Positions 16,794-26,334 of a DNA stretch of 64,000 nt are shown here, one piece after another. Within the stretch, counting starts at the first letter, position 1. Every line of letters begins with the position of its first letter. The translations under genes and the position numbers were made by a program. Under the pieces are notes generated by a model. It made no database searches. It was not told where the DNA came from and saw only the letters and a list, made by a program, of their open reading frames with translations. Source of the stretch: Bdellovibrio sp. KM01 (lineage in GTDB: Bacteria; Bdellovibrionota; Bdellovibrionia; Bdellovibrionales; Bdellovibrionaceae); NCBI RefSeq assembly GCF_013752535.1, contig NZ_CP058348.1, forward strand, positions 620,001 to 684,000, read 5' to 3'.

Positions 16794-17161
16794 TTAGATT
16801 TACAATGTTTTCGCCGTTGGTGAAGTTCGCAGTTGTCGAAGCACTGGCCGTTTCATTTAAAACACCTCGTGCGAACTGTCTCGCATTGTGATGTTTCTTC
16901 GACCCGTTTGCTGGTGGAATTTTCCTCTCACATTTTATTCAGGGGCATTTTCATAGAAGTGTCTCGCTCAGAGTCGCATTTTACGAGCCGCTAACAAGTT
17001 CCCTTGAAAAGCGTGTTAGGGAATCCTCACACACTTTGACCAAAACTTTTGCATCGTCAGTTTTCAAACACCCGCTGATCCTTTTAATTCCATCTGATCC
17101 GTGAAAAGCCCTGCGCATGCGTTTTGCTCTACTCCTTTGTGAAAACAATTTTGGAGGAACC
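16794..17161. other. Gene-free stretch before the curlin-repeat lipoprotein
   Basis: No supported reading frame in 368 bases. It should hold the promoter of the gene at 17162, but no clear -35/-10 pair is evident. A small RNA cannot be excluded. Confidence 0.35.
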
Positions 17162-17719
17162 ATGAAATCTGCATCGATGTTAGTTTTGTTGGCGACAGCA
17201 CCTTTATTTATGACGGCTTGTTCGCAATTAGGAACTGAAGTTCAGTTCGGCAGCTTTAGAAGTGCAGAGGCTATTATTCCCGTTGTAGATGGTGAAGAGC
17301 CCCAAGGAACTACTGATAGTGGTGCTCCAGATACCGGTTCTCCTGAAATAATAGATGAAGTCCCACTGAATCCTGGCGAAGTGATTGATGATGACGGCAG
17401 TATCGTTGACGGCGACGGTGAGGTGGTTGTTCCAGCTTGTGATGCGAAAACTCAAGCTGAAGCCAACTTGATTCTGAAACAAGAAGGCAGCACGAACATC
17501 GCAGGCGTTTCGCAAACAGGCGCTAACAACTCAGCTTTGATTTATCAAAAAGGCGACAGCAACACAGCGTGCGTGGTGCAAGTTGGTGATAATAATAAAG
17601 CAGATGTACAGCAAACAGGATCTTCAAACAGTGCTTCAGTGTCGCAAACAGGTAACGGCAGCTCGGCAACTATCATTCAATCAGGCGGCAGCAACTCAGC
17701 AGTGGTAGTTCAACACTAA
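17162..17719 (+). CDS. Lipoprotein with curlin-type repeats
   Basis: A 185-residue lipoprotein. The signal peptide ends in the lipobox MTAC (Cys20). An acidic, Pro/Gly/Asp-rich spacer (about residues 38-95) leads to about seven tandem 11-residue units of the form Q-x-G-x-x-N-x-A-x-x-x: QTGANNSALIY, QKGDSNTACVV, QVGDNNKADVQ, QTGSSNSASVS, QTGNGSSATII, QSGGSNSAVVV. Two such units equal one curlin (CsgA/CsgB) repeat, which folds as an amyloid-like beta-solenoid. No csg export genes are in the window. GGAGG precedes the ATG at 17162; the longer in-frame start at 17117 lacks support. It may be a membrane-anchored nucleator or a surface fibre unit. Confidence 0.8.
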   Translation: MKSASMLVLLATAPLFMTACSQLGTEVQFGSFRSAEAIIPVVDGEEPQGTTDSGAPDTGSPEIIDEVPLNPGEVIDDDGSIVDGDGEVVVPACDAKTQAEANLILKQEGSTNIAGVSQTGANNSALIYQKGDSNTACVVQVGDNNKADVQQTGSSNSASVSQTGNGSSATIIQSGGSNSAVVVQH

Positions 17720-17747
17720 GAATTCGATTTCCCCACAGACCCACACA

Positions 17748-17780
17748 GTAAGTCCGTACCCCATAAAGGTACGGACTTAC
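17748..17780. repeat. GGTACGG family palindrome, copy 3
   Basis: GTAAGTCCGTACC (17748-17760) and GGTACGGACTTAC (17768-17780) form a perfect 13-bp stem with a 7-base loop, followed by CTTTT. It lies 29 bases after the curlin-type gene and may act as its terminator. Confidence 0.75.
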
Positions 17781-17959
17781 CTTTTGAGCTTACAGACTTT
17801 CCATGTTGAATGATTCCGGCAAAATCCCGTTAAATTGCAAAATATCCAGCGATATCATATAGTTATAAATTTCCCATTGCATTTCAAAGTGCCGATGTGC
17901 TAAACCCTTAAAGTTCCAAGCAAAAATCAATTTCCAAGGATATAGGGGAATCGCACATC

Positions 17960-19036
17960 ATGCTTTACCAGTGGCTCTATTCAATGTCGGAATACTTCTC
18001 TCCATTGAATGTCTTTCGTTACATCACGGTTCGTACATTCATCGCGTTTTTTACATCTTTCCTACTGTGCTGGATGTGGGGCCCTTATTTCATTAAACGC
18101 CTGCAGCTAAAGCATTTTGGTCAATCGATTCGTGATGACGGCCCTCAGTCTCATAAAAAGAAGGCCGGCACTCCGACCATGGGTGGCGGATTGATTCTTC
18201 TTTCCACTTTGATCCCATGTTTGTTGTGGGTGGATATGACAAACCCCTTGGTTTGGTCGGTTCTGCTTATCACTTGGGGCTTCGGTATGATCGGTTACAT
18301 GGATGACTGGTTGAAAGTAAGCAAAAAGAACTCCAAAGGTCTTTCTGGAAAAATCCGTTTACTGGGTGAGTTTTTGATCGCTGGCTTGGTTGTAGCTTAT
18401 CTGGTTCACTTCCATGATTTGGGCACAACAGTTTACATTCCCTTCGTAAAATCATTCGGTTTCGATCTGGGCTACGCTTACATCGTGTTTGCGGCTTTGG
18501 TAGTCGTGGGAACTGCGAATGCAGTAAATCTGACAGATGGTTTGGACGGCTTGGCGATTGTGCCAGTGATGATCTCGGCAGCGACATTGGGTTTGTTTGC
18601 CTATGTAACAGGTCACTACTCTATCGCGAATTACCTGCAAATCCCTCACGTGGTCGGAGCAGGTGAGTTAACTCCGGTAGCGGCGACGATTGTTGCTGCG
18701 GGAATGGGTTTCTTGTGGTTTAACGCGTATCCCGCACAGGTCTTCATGGGCGACGTGGGTTCTTTGTCCTTGGGCGGCTTCTTGGGTTCGATGGCCGTTA
18801 TCACTCAAAATGAGTTGTTGATGGTAATCCTGGGCGGTGTCTTCGTGGTGGAAGCATTGTCGGTAATCACTCAAGTGATTTCTTTCAAACTGACGGGTAA
18901 ACGTATTTTCAAAATGGCGCCGATTCATCACCACTTTGAATTGGGCGGTTTGACCGAAACGAAGATCATTGTTCGTTTCTGGATTATTTCGATTTTATTG
19001 GCTGTTTTAAGTCTAGCGACTCTCAAATTGAGGTAG
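17960..19036 (+). CDS. mraY: Phospho-MurNAc-pentapeptide transferase MraY
   Basis: A 358-residue inner-membrane enzyme that makes lipid I on undecaprenyl phosphate. About ten membrane helices. Signature blocks: [55 protein letters not shown] and the HHHFELGG loop. Ribosome site GGGGAA before the ATG. It is followed by murD after four bases. Confidence 0.96.
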   Translation: MLYQWLYSMSEYFSPLNVFRYITVRTFIAFFTSFLLCWMWGPYFIKRLQLKHFGQSIRDDGPQSHKKKAGTPTMGGGLILLSTLIPCLLWVDMTNPLVWSVLLITWGFGMIGYMDDWLKVSKKNSKGLSGKIRLLGEFLIAGLVVAYLVHFHDLGTTVYIPFVKSFGFDLGYAYIVFAALVVVGTANAVNLTDGLDGLAIVPVMISAATLGLFAYVTGHYSIANYLQIPHVVGAGELTPVAATIVAAGMGFLWFNAYPAQVFMGDVGSLSLGGFLGSMAVITQNELLMVILGGVFVVEALSVITQVISFKLTGKRIFKMAPIHHHFELGGLTETKIIVRFWIISILLAVLSLATLKLR

Positions 19037-19040
19037 AAGA

Positions 19041-20429
19041 ATGTATAAAGAGTTTAGTGAATTAAAAGACAAAAGAATCCTGGTGGTCGGTCTTGGTAAA
19101 ACGGGTGTGTCTTTGGCGCATTTCCTAACCAAGCACGGCGCTCAGGTGACGGTAACGGATCACAAATCCAAACCGGAACTTTCTGTGCAACTTGAGCAAT
19201 TGGGCGATCTTCCAATCAAGTATGAATTGGGTGGTCACAGTCCAAAAACTTTCATCGCTCAAGATTTGGTTATCCTGTCTCCAGGCGTGCCTTCTACTTT
19301 GAAAATCTTCGATTACGCAAGATCACAAGGTATCAAGATCACAGGTGAGTTCGAGTTCTCTGCTGGTTTCATCAAAGAACCAATCATCGGCATTACTGGT
19401 ACGAACGGTAAAACAACCGTAGCGCGTATCACTGAAGCGATCTTGACTCAATCAGGTGTTAAAACTTGGGTGGGTGGCGCGAATGAAAAGCCGTTGGTGG
19501 ATTACCTTCGCCTTGATGACAAAGCTCAGGTGGTGATCGCAGAAGTTTCCAGCTTCATGCTTGAACACTGTGACACTTTCAATCCAGGTAACGTCGTATT
19601 TACGAACTTGGCTGAAAATCACTTGGATCGTTATCGCTCTATGGAAGAGTACGTAAACGCGAAACGCCGTGTTTTCAAAAACACAAATCAAGCGACCACA
19701 AGCATCTTGAATGCAGACGACAACGCCGTTGTTGAATTGGCGCGTGATCCAGCGGTTCAACGTGGACGTATTTTCTACTTCTCTCGTAAACCAGCTTTGG
19801 AACCACAAATCATGAATATCGGTGGTGCAGTGAATATCGGCGACGAAATTCGCGTGCGCACAGGTCCTGAGATTGAAACTTTCAATATCAAAAACATGAA
19901 AATGCGCGGTAAGCACTCAATCGAAAACGTGATGGCAGCTATCCTGGCATCTCGTGAACACGGTGCTACTCGTGAAGCGGTTCAAAAAGTGATCGAGACA
20001 TTCAACGGTCTTCCTCACCGTATTGAGTACGTTCGTAAAGTGGGCGGCGTCTTGTTCTACAACGATTCTAAAGCGACTAACGTTCACGCAGTTCTTCGCG
20101 CTTTGGACACTTTCGATGAAAACGTGATTTTGATCGCGGGTGGTAAAGACACGAATTTGAACTATGAACCTCTTCGTACGTCGGTAAAACGCAAAGTGAA
20201 GACTCTGATTTTGGTCGGGGAAGCGAAAGAACGTATTAATCGCGACCTTGGTGACTTCTCTGAGACCTTCCTGATCGGTACGTTTGAGGAGGCGGTTTTG
20301 ATCGCTTACCAAAAGTCCAGAATCGGGGACATTGTTCTGCTTTCTCCAGGCTGCTCAAGTTTTGACATGTTTGACAGTTTTGAAGAGCGTGGTGAATACT
20401 TTAAAGAGATCGTGAGAAAATTTCACTGA
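19041..20429 (+). CDS. murD: UDP-MurNAc-alanine-D-glutamate ligase MurD
   Basis: A 462-residue ligase adding D-Glu. Rossmann start RILVVGLGKTGVSLAHFL; ATP loop GTNGKTTV near residue 120; NHLDRY; YNDSKATNVHAV; AGGKDTN. These are the family's usual motifs in order. GAGG precedes the ATG. A terminator follows, closing the mraY-murD unit. Confidence 0.95.
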   Translation: MYKEFSELKDKRILVVGLGKTGVSLAHFLTKHGAQVTVTDHKSKPELSVQLEQLGDLPIKYELGGHSPKTFIAQDLVILSPGVPSTLKIFDYARSQGIKITGEFEFSAGFIKEPIIGITGTNGKTTVARITEAILTQSGVKTWVGGANEKPLVDYLRLDDKAQVVIAEVSSFMLEHCDTFNPGNVVFTNLAENHLDRYRSMEEYVNAKRRVFKNTNQATTSILNADDNAVVELARDPAVQRGRIFYFSRKPALEPQIMNIGGAVNIGDEIRVRTGPEIETFNIKNMKMRGKHSIENVMAAILASREHGATREAVQKVIETFNGLPHRIEYVRKVGGVLFYNDSKATNVHAVLRALDTFDENVILIAGGKDTNLNYEPLRTSVKRKVKTLILVGEAKERINRDLGDFSETFLIGTFEEAVLIAYQKSRIGDIVLLSPGCSSFDMFDSFEERGEYFKEIVRKFH

Positions 20430-20457
20430 GTTGTTTGTCTACAGAATGACAAAACAC

Positions 20458-20486
20458 AAAGGCTCTCATTGGATGAGGGCCTTTTC
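20458..20486 (+). terminator. Terminator after murD
   Basis: AAAGGC-CTCAT pairs with ATGAG-GCCTTTT around a short TGG loop, ending in T residues. Confidence 0.82.
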
Positions 20487-20509
20487 TTTGATAAAGCTAG
20501 GAGGGCTTT

Positions 20510-20896
20510 GTGATTCGTCTTCTCGTTGTTTCTTTGTCTTCACTCTTCTTGTTGTCTGCCTGCGCATCTGGGACATTTAAGGCACGCCAGGAACAACGTG
20601 ATAAATTGGCTGCGAACACAGGTATGTACTGTAATTTCGTTAGCGGCGAAGTCTTTCCTGACGTTGAGGTTGAACTCAGCATGGAAATGGCAAAACGCTG
20701 TGATTCCTCACGCGCCTTCTCTATCACTAACTACAAAACAGCTTCGAACGAAAACGGCATTGTGTACTGCTGCTCTATGTCGGGCCGCGCACAAACGATC
20801 GTGAACAAGCGTTCTTCAACGACGACAACTAGCACTGACGTGAAAACAGAGAAGAAAAATGACTCTGGTGCAGAAGTGATCGAAGCACCGATGTAA
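20510..20896 (+). CDS. Small lipoprotein of unknown function
   Basis: A 128-residue protein with lipobox LSAC (Cys18), a Cys-containing middle (MYCNFVSGEVFPDVEVELSM, then AKRCDSS and VYCCSMSGRAQ) and a polar Thr/Lys-rich tail. GTG start behind GGAGGG (20500-20505). It sits between murD and ftsW and is transcribed in the same direction. Confidence 0.72.
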   Translation: MIRLLVVSLSSLFLLSACASGTFKARQEQRDKLAANTGMYCNFVSGEVFPDVEVELSMEMAKRCDSSRAFSITNYKTASNENGIVYCCSMSGRAQTIVNKRSSTTTTSTDVKTEKKNDSGAEVIEAPM

Positions 20897-21017
20897 TTGC
20901 CGATGGGCCCTGCTTTGACAGGGTCCAGTCTTGGCACCAATCCTAGACGTACAAATGGACTTCTGATTAAAATAAAGGCGGGAAGTGAGTCTTCCTTTGC
21001 GCCTTTGGGAGTCCATC

Positions 21018-22169
21018 ATGTTTAGATATTTATCAAGCAGCTTGTTTCTGGCAATCATCACACTTTTAGGCATTGGCCTGGTGCAAGTTTACTCTTCCAG
21101 TTTTATCTTCGCGATCGAATCTTATGGAGACGGTCTTTTCTTTTTCAAACGCCAATTACTTTTTGCACTTATCGCGGCCTGCGTTTTAGTCGGCACGGTT
21201 CATATCCCTTTCAGAATTATTGAAAAGCACGGATGGATGTTGTGGTTCGCCGCTGCCATCGGAGTCCTTGCGACATTCGTTCCTGGTTTGGGTGTGCGTG
21301 TGGGCGGAGCCATTCGTTGGATTCAATTGCCATTCGGTATCCGCTTTGAACCAGCAGAGCTTTTAAAAATCGCTTTTTCAGTTTGGTTCGCAAGTCTGCT
21401 GTGTCGCCGCGATAATATTTTGGGCCATGTGAAGTGGTGGTGGTTGGCGCTGGCTTTGATCGTTCCTTTGTTCCTTTTGCTTCGTCAGCCTGACTTCGGA
21501 AGCTTTGCGATTATCCTGATGGTTGCGGTGAGTTTGCTTTTTGCTTTTGGTTTGCAGTGGAAATACATCGTGGCATCCATGGCCGTGATGTTGCCGGCAT
21601 TTTACTTTCTGGTGATGTTGGTTCCTTACCGTCGTGCCCGTGTGTTGGCGTTCTTGGATCCTTGGTCTGATCCTGCACAAAAGGGCTTTCAAGTGATTCA
21701 AAGTATGTTGAGCTTCCATTCGGGTGGTTTGACGGGTGCCGGTTTGGGGCAAGGTCAAGGGAAGTTGTTCTTCTTGCCGGAAGCTCACACCGACTTCACT
21801 TTGGCAGTACTGGGCGAGGAAATGGGCTTTGTTGGTTTCGTTGCCATCATGGCTCTTTATGGTTTTGTGGTTTTCCGCGGAATTCAAATTGCGATCAAAG
21901 CTGAAGAGCCTTTCAAAAGAGCATTGGCTTTGGGGCTTTCAATGACTTTTGGTTTAAGTGTTTTCATCAACGCCGGTGTGGTGATGGGACTTTTGCCAAC
22001 GAAAGGTTTGACGCTGCCTTTCTTAAGCTACGGTGGCAGTTCCCTTGTCGCTTTGTGTTTTATGTTCGGATTGATTTTGAACATTGAAAATTCCTTCGAA
22101 GAGGATAAATTCTCTAAACGTTTCGGCACATCTCGTTGGAACGCATCGAAAGTGAAAGCACATGACTAA
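21018..22169 (+). CDS. ftsW: Septal peptidoglycan glycosyltransferase FtsW
   Basis: A 383-residue SEDS-family polymerase with about ten membrane helices. Family blocks: LLGIGLVQVYSSS, GGAIRWIQLPFGIRFEPAELLKIA (seen as overlapping blocks), QPDFGS, HTDFTLAVLGEEMGF and GLTLPFLSYGGSSL. The ATG at 21018 behind GGGAG is preferred to the GTG at 20985, whose extra residues do not resemble FtsW. It overlaps murG by eight bases. Confidence 0.94.
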   Translation: MFRYLSSSLFLAIITLLGIGLVQVYSSSFIFAIESYGDGLFFFKRQLLFALIAACVLVGTVHIPFRIIEKHGWMLWFAAAIGVLATFVPGLGVRVGGAIRWIQLPFGIRFEPAELLKIAFSVWFASLLCRRDNILGHVKWWWLALALIVPLFLLLRQPDFGSFAIILMVAVSLLFAFGLQWKYIVASMAVMLPAFYFLVMLVPYRRARVLAFLDPWSDPAQKGFQVIQSMLSFHSGGLTGAGLGQGQGKLFFLPEAHTDFTLAVLGEEMGFVGFVAIMALYGFVVFRGIQIAIKAEEPFKRALALGLSMTFGLSVFINAGVVMGLLPTKGLTLPFLSYGGSSLVALCFMFGLILNIENSFEEDKFSKRFGTSRWNASKVKAHD

Positions 22170-23235
22170 AAGAACTGTTGTGATCGCTGGGGGTGGCACA
22201 GGTGGCCACATCTATCCCGGGATCGCTATTGCGCGCGCTATTCAGAAGTTGGATCCTTCCGTGGATGTTCACTTCGTTGGAACTGCGCGCGGTATGGAAT
22301 CAAAAATTATTCCCCGTGAAGGTTTTCCTTTGCACTTGATCGAATCTGGTCAGTTGAATGTGAAAAGTCCCATTAAAAAGTTGAAGACGGTTCTGCGCAT
22401 GCCTTTAGGCTTGTGGCAGTCTTTCCGTTTGTTGATGCAGCTAAAGCCTCTCTATGTGATCGGCGTGGGCGGTTATGCTTCAGGGCCTTTCGTGCTTGCG
22501 GCGAGTATCGTCGGCTTTAATACAGCGGTGTGGGAGCCCAACGTGATGCCAGGAATGGCGAATCGTTTCTTGTCTCGCTTTGTTGATAAATGTTTCGTGG
22601 TGTTTGAAGAGTCCCGAAAATTTTTGAAAAACAAAGAGGTGATTCAGGCGGGAATGCCGGTTCGAGAAGAAATCGAAAAAGCCATTCATACCGCACACAA
22701 AGATGAGAAGTTTCATCTTTTGGCATTCGGCGGCAGCCAGGGGTCTCGAGTTATCAATACCTGCTTAAGTGACGCGATCATTGGCGGGGGAGATTGGACG
22801 AAGGATTTATCTGTCGTTCATCAATTGGGTAGTGCGGATTTCCCTTTGGTTTCTGTCAAATATCAAAATTCTGGCGCCAATGTGGATTATCATGAGTATA
22901 TCTTCGATATGCCAAAATATTATCAGTGGGCAGATATTATTGTTAGCCGTGGTGGGGCCAGTTCCATTGCGGAGGCGGCAGCATTTGGTATAATTCCTAT
23001 TATTGTGCCATTACCAGGAGCTGCGGATGATCATCAGCAAAAAAATGCAGAGAGCCTTGTCGCCCGAAATGCGGGTCGCATGATTTTGCAGAAAGATTTA
23101 ACGCCTGAAAGATTGATTTCAGAAGTACAATCTCTTCGCCAAGATAAAGCTTTGCGCGAGCAAATGGTTAGGAATATAAAAGATCTTTATGTTCCCCAGG
23201 CAGCAACAACCATCGCAAAGGAAATCTTGCAATGA
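22162..23235 (+). CDS. murG: Lipid II synthase MurG
   Basis: A 357-residue GT28 glycosyltransferase that adds GlcNAc to lipid I at the inner face of the membrane. Motifs: GGGTGGHIYPGIAIA at the start, GGYASGPFVLAA, FGGSQGSRVINT and SRGGASSIAEAAAFG...PLPGAADDHQQKNAE. The start lies within ftsW, so translation is coupled. Confidence 0.96.
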   Translation: MTKRTVVIAGGGTGGHIYPGIAIARAIQKLDPSVDVHFVGTARGMESKIIPREGFPLHLIESGQLNVKSPIKKLKTVLRMPLGLWQSFRLLMQLKPLYVIGVGGYASGPFVLAASIVGFNTAVWEPNVMPGMANRFLSRFVDKCFVVFEESRKFLKNKEVIQAGMPVREEIEKAIHTAHKDEKFHLLAFGGSQGSRVINTCLSDAIIGGGDWTKDLSVVHQLGSADFPLVSVKYQNSGANVDYHEYIFDMPKYYQWADIIVSRGGASSIAEAAAFGIIPIIVPLPGAADDHQQKNAESLVARNAGRMILQKDLTPERLISEVQSLRQDKALREQMVRNIKDLYVPQAATTIAKEILQ

Positions 23236-24599
23236 AATTACAACACGCCAAATTCCACTTCGTAGGTGTCGGCGGCATCGGTATGTGTGGGCTCGCGGAA
23301 CTTTTGCACAACATGGGAGCGAAGGTTTCAGGTTCTGACATTGCAGATAATGCGAATACAGAACGTCTGCGCGAAATGGGTGTGAAAGTTTATAAAGGCC
23401 ATGCAGCTTCCAACATCGGTAATGCTGACGTTGTGGTTTACTCTTCCGCTATTCAATACGGCAATCCAGAAATTTATGAAGCTCGTGCTCGTCAGATCCC
23501 TTTGATCCCACGTGCAGAAGCCTTGGCAGAGATCATGCGTTTGAAACGCGGTATCGCTGTCGCGGGCACACACGGGAAAACAACGACGACTTCGATGACG
23601 TCGGCGATCTTCCTTGAAGGCAATATGAAACCAACAATCGTGGTGGGTGGTCGTTTTGAAATGATCAAATCCACCGCCCTTCTGGGTGAAGGTGAATGGT
23701 TGGTGGCAGAGGCCGATGAATCAGACGGCAGCTTTAACAAGCTGACGCCTGAAATCGCCATTATCACGAATATCGATTCTGATCATTTGGATCACTATAA
23801 AACTTTCGAGAACCTGCAAAAGAATTTCTATGACTTCGCCCTGAAAGTTCCGTTCTATGGAAAAATTATCGCCTGCGGTGATGATCCCATCGTTCGTCAA
23901 ATTTTCGAAAACTTCCCTAAACGTATTTTGTTCTATGGCTTTGATGAAAAGAACGATTTGGTTTTGGTGGGCGAGCAAGGAAACTATTCTTTGTATCGCA
24001 GCGATCGTCTGCTGGGCACTCGCCACTTGGTGGGTAAGTTTAAACTCAATGTTCCAGGTCGTCACAATGCTTTGAATGCAGTGGCAGCGATCTGTGCAGG
24101 CTTGGCAGCGGGTATTCCATTTGAAACGTGCGCAGCGGGTCTGCAACGTTTTGATGGAGTTGATCGTCGCTTCCACTTCAAAGGCGAAAAAAGCGGCATT
24201 AAAGTTTACGATGACTATGGCCACCATCCGACAGAGGTGCGTGCCGTTCTTCAGGCTTTCCGTGAAAAGTATCCGAACAACCGCTTGGTGGTGTACTTCC
24301 AGCCGCATCGTTTCTCTCGGACTCAGCACTGCTGGCACGATTTTACGACTGCGTTTATGGAAGCCGATCAGATTCTGCTAACCGATATTTATCCTGCTGG
24401 TGAAGCTCCAATTCCAGGTATCAGCTCTGAAAAGCTTGCCCAGGAAATGAAGCACGAACACGCGCAGTATTTCTTGCGTGATGAAAAGTCGTCACAAAAA
24501 ATCGTATCGATGTTAAAAGATGGGGACGTCTTTATTACCCTGGGAGCTGGCGATGGCTGGAAACTGGGATTGGATGTTCTGGATAAAATCCAAAACTAA
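23232..24599 (+). CDS. murC: UDP-MurNAc-L-alanine ligase MurC
   Basis: A 455-residue ligase adding the first stem-peptide residue. Motifs: FVGVGGIGMCGLAELL, AGTHGKTTTTSM (loop at 111-119), EADESDGSF, NIDSDHLDHY, YDDYGHHPTE and FQPHRFSRT. It overlaps murG by four bases (ATGA). Neither murB nor ddl follows; a terminator comes next. Confidence 0.96.
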   Translation: MKLQHAKFHFVGVGGIGMCGLAELLHNMGAKVSGSDIADNANTERLREMGVKVYKGHAASNIGNADVVVYSSAIQYGNPEIYEARARQIPLIPRAEALAEIMRLKRGIAVAGTHGKTTTTSMTSAIFLEGNMKPTIVVGGRFEMIKSTALLGEGEWLVAEADESDGSFNKLTPEIAIITNIDSDHLDHYKTFENLQKNFYDFALKVPFYGKIIACGDDPIVRQIFENFPKRILFYGFDEKNDLVLVGEQGNYSLYRSDRLLGTRHLVGKFKLNVPGRHNALNAVAAICAGLAAGIPFETCAAGLQRFDGVDRRFHFKGEKSGIKVYDDYGHHPTEVRAVLQAFREKYPNNRLVVYFQPHRFSRTQHCWHDFTTAFMEADQILLTDIYPAGEAPIPGISSEKLAQEMKHEHAQYFLRDEKSSQKIVSMLKDGDVFITLGAGDGWKLGLDVLDKIQN

Positions 24600-24600
24600 A

Positions 24601-24630
24601 AAAAAGCCGGGGATGATCCCGGCTTTTTTT
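24601..24630. terminator. Bidirectional terminator after murC
   Basis: AAAAAGCCGGG pairs with CCCGGCTTTTTTT around a GATGAT loop. The A run also lets it act on the minus gene ending at 24642. Confidence 0.88.
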
Positions 24631-24641
24631 ATTTTTCAGAA

Positions 24642-25187
24642 CTATTTTCTTAGTTCTTTTACTTGTTCCTGAAGTTCATTGATACGTTTGAACAAATCAA
24701 CAACTTGGTCCAACGCTTTGTCGGTTCTGCCGCTGCGAAGGCTTTCATAGATATTGGATGTTCTGGTTTCAAGACCTTGCAGAGCTTGAAGAGAAACGGT
24801 CTCCTGGATTTTTACCACAACAGTTTCTTTACATGCTGGAGCTGGTTTTGGAAGTCTTGGAGCATTGCCAGCAGCCATTTTCAAGCATGTCACACGGTCA
24901 TATTCGTCAGCTTTGTTACTGCAATAGTTCAGTACTGCGTCTGAATAATCAGAACCAGCACCCGCTTTGTAGCAATCAGCCACATAAGAACCAAAGCTCA
25001 ATTGGCTACAGATTTTTGTTACGCCCAGGGAGATGGATTCACCATCAATCGCTTTGTTGCACTCTACGCTTGCAGTAGAGTTGGAAAGACTGTCGCAAAC
25101 ACGTTTTGCATTGGCATCTTTGTAAGCCGCTTGCGCGAAAGATGCAGTCACCAAAGACATCGTTAACATTAAGATCATTTTTTTCAT
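24642..25187 (-). CDS. Secreted Cys-rich protein with C-terminal coiled coil (paralogue A)
   Basis: A 181-residue protein: signal peptide MKKMILMLTMSLVTASFAQA, a Cys-rich domain of four paired-Cys segments (KRVCDSL, VECNKAI, TKICSQLSFGSYVADCY, NYCSNKADEYDRVTCLKMA), a Pro-rich hinge and a C-terminal coiled coil (LFKRINELQEQVKELRK). It is clearly homologous to the protein at 26335-26847. Ribosome site AGGAG. I know no family name. It is probably a periplasmic protein that forms oligomers. Confidence 0.75.
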   Translation of the reverse strand: MKKMILMLTMSLVTASFAQAAYKDANAKRVCDSLSNSTASVECNKAIDGESISLGVTKICSQLSFGSYVADCYKAGAGSDYSDAVLNYCSNKADEYDRVTCLKMAAGNAPRLPKPAPACKETVVVKIQETVSLQALQGLETRTSNIYESLRSGRTDKALDQVVDLFKRINELQEQVKELRK

Positions 25188-25666
25188 CGTTTTCTCCTGA
25201 TAAGTTGTTAGTCAAACTTGCCAAATTGCGATCACTTTAAAGCCTCGATGGCCATGGAATTTCGAGGCTGCTAAATTAACCGCAATCTAGTTTATTCAAA
25301 GAGCTTGCGTTGCCAGAGATGTGCCAGAGGAGTTTCCATTGCAGAAACTGAATGTGCACGTGCAACAAGAAGATAATGATCGCTCTCTAACTGAGACGAA
25401 ATTGATGCATGTTTCATCGTCACCAAGGCATGATGTTCCCCCGTATATTGGCGATGAAATTGTTTTTTACTCGAGAGAATTTAGAAAGCATCTCTTTCAG
25501 ATCGAAATGAGACACGAGAATTAACCTCCGGAAATATTAGGATGTTGAACTTTTCATCATGAAGGCCTTTTAAACAGTTCTTTGCAAATACATTTCAGAT
25601 GGAGCATGGATTTACATGAGTATGGGACTTGCATTTGAAAACTTCTATAAATCACTGGGAGTTAGA
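25188..25666. other. Region without a supported gene
   Basis: 479 bases. It contains a perfect hairpin AGCCTCGA (25241-25248) / TCGAGGCT (25262-25269) upstream of paralogue A. A 67-codon open frame (25321-25524) has no ribosome site and no recognisable features. The rest should hold promoters for the two divergent genes. Confidence 0.4.
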
Positions 25667-26260
25667 ATGAATTTGCGCTTGAGACAGATCTTTATAATGG
25701 TTGGTGTTCCGACGCTTTTATTGGGATATCAAAACTGTGCAAAAGTGGCTTTAAGTTCTGTGCAAGATGGGGCCTTGCAGGCCCAAGCACAGCCGCTGAA
25801 TTCTCCGTCCGATCCAGCAAGTAGTGCAGATCCAGAAATGGAAGTTATAGACGGTGATGATCCGGTGGATATTACTGATGTAGAGATCGCGAATGCTGTG
25901 AAAGCCTGCGAAAGCAAAGAAGCCTTTTCAGCTCCGGCCACGAACCTGGTCGTGAAGTACAATCATGAAGTCATTCGATTGGATGCCTATTCAGTCAGAT
26001 CTCTTTCGGGAAATCATGGCGATATTATTCTGCGTGCTGCTGATCAAAGTGGAACTATTGAATCGGTTAGTAATACCAATCATTCGACGATTATATTATG
26101 CGGATTTAAAACGATCGACACGATTAAGGCCATTCAGGATCGCGTGATCGTGGTCGGAGGAGAGATCGGAAGTCTTCGCGCTGTTCACAGCCGTATAGCG
26201 CTGGTGAAAGCCTCTGCGAAAGCGGTCAAAGAAACGAAATCGATTATTAACAAATACTAA
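25667..26260 (+). CDS. Lipoprotein with YQNC lipobox
   Basis: A 197-residue lipoprotein: MNLRLRQIFIMVGVPTLLLG then YQNC, an Asp/Pro/Ala-rich spacer, and a C-terminal domain of short strands with V/I alternation (RLDAYSVRSLSGNHGDIILRAA, STIILCGFKTIDTIKAI, RVIVVGGEIGSLRAVHSR in segments), suggesting a beta-helix-like fold. The ATG at 25667 with GGGAG is preferred to the ATG at 25616, which would put 17 polar residues before the signal peptide. It lies between two paralogous genes on the other strand. Confidence 0.72.
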   Translation: MNLRLRQIFIMVGVPTLLLGYQNCAKVALSSVQDGALQAQAQPLNSPSDPASSADPEMEVIDGDDPVDITDVEIANAVKACESKEAFSAPATNLVVKYNHEVIRLDAYSVRSLSGNHGDIILRAADQSGTIESVSNTNHSTIILCGFKTIDTIKAIQDRVIVVGGEIGSLRAVHSRIALVKASAKAVKETKSIINKY

Positions 26261-26292
26261 AAGTCTGTTCCCCCAGGTCAGGCTTAGAACTA

Positions 26293-26324
26293 AAAAAAAG
26301 AGGATGATTTTATCATCCTCTTTT
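26293..26324. terminator. Bidirectional terminator
   Basis: AAAAGAGGATGAT pairs with ATCATCCTCTTTT around TTT. It serves the lipoprotein gene and paralogue B, which converge here. Confidence 0.88.
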
Positions 26325-26334
26325 ACTTTTCAAT

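Noticed and set aside
25321..25524. 67-codon frame starting with GTG
   Set aside because: No ribosome site, no leaderless -10, no recognisable features; left as unassigned sequence.
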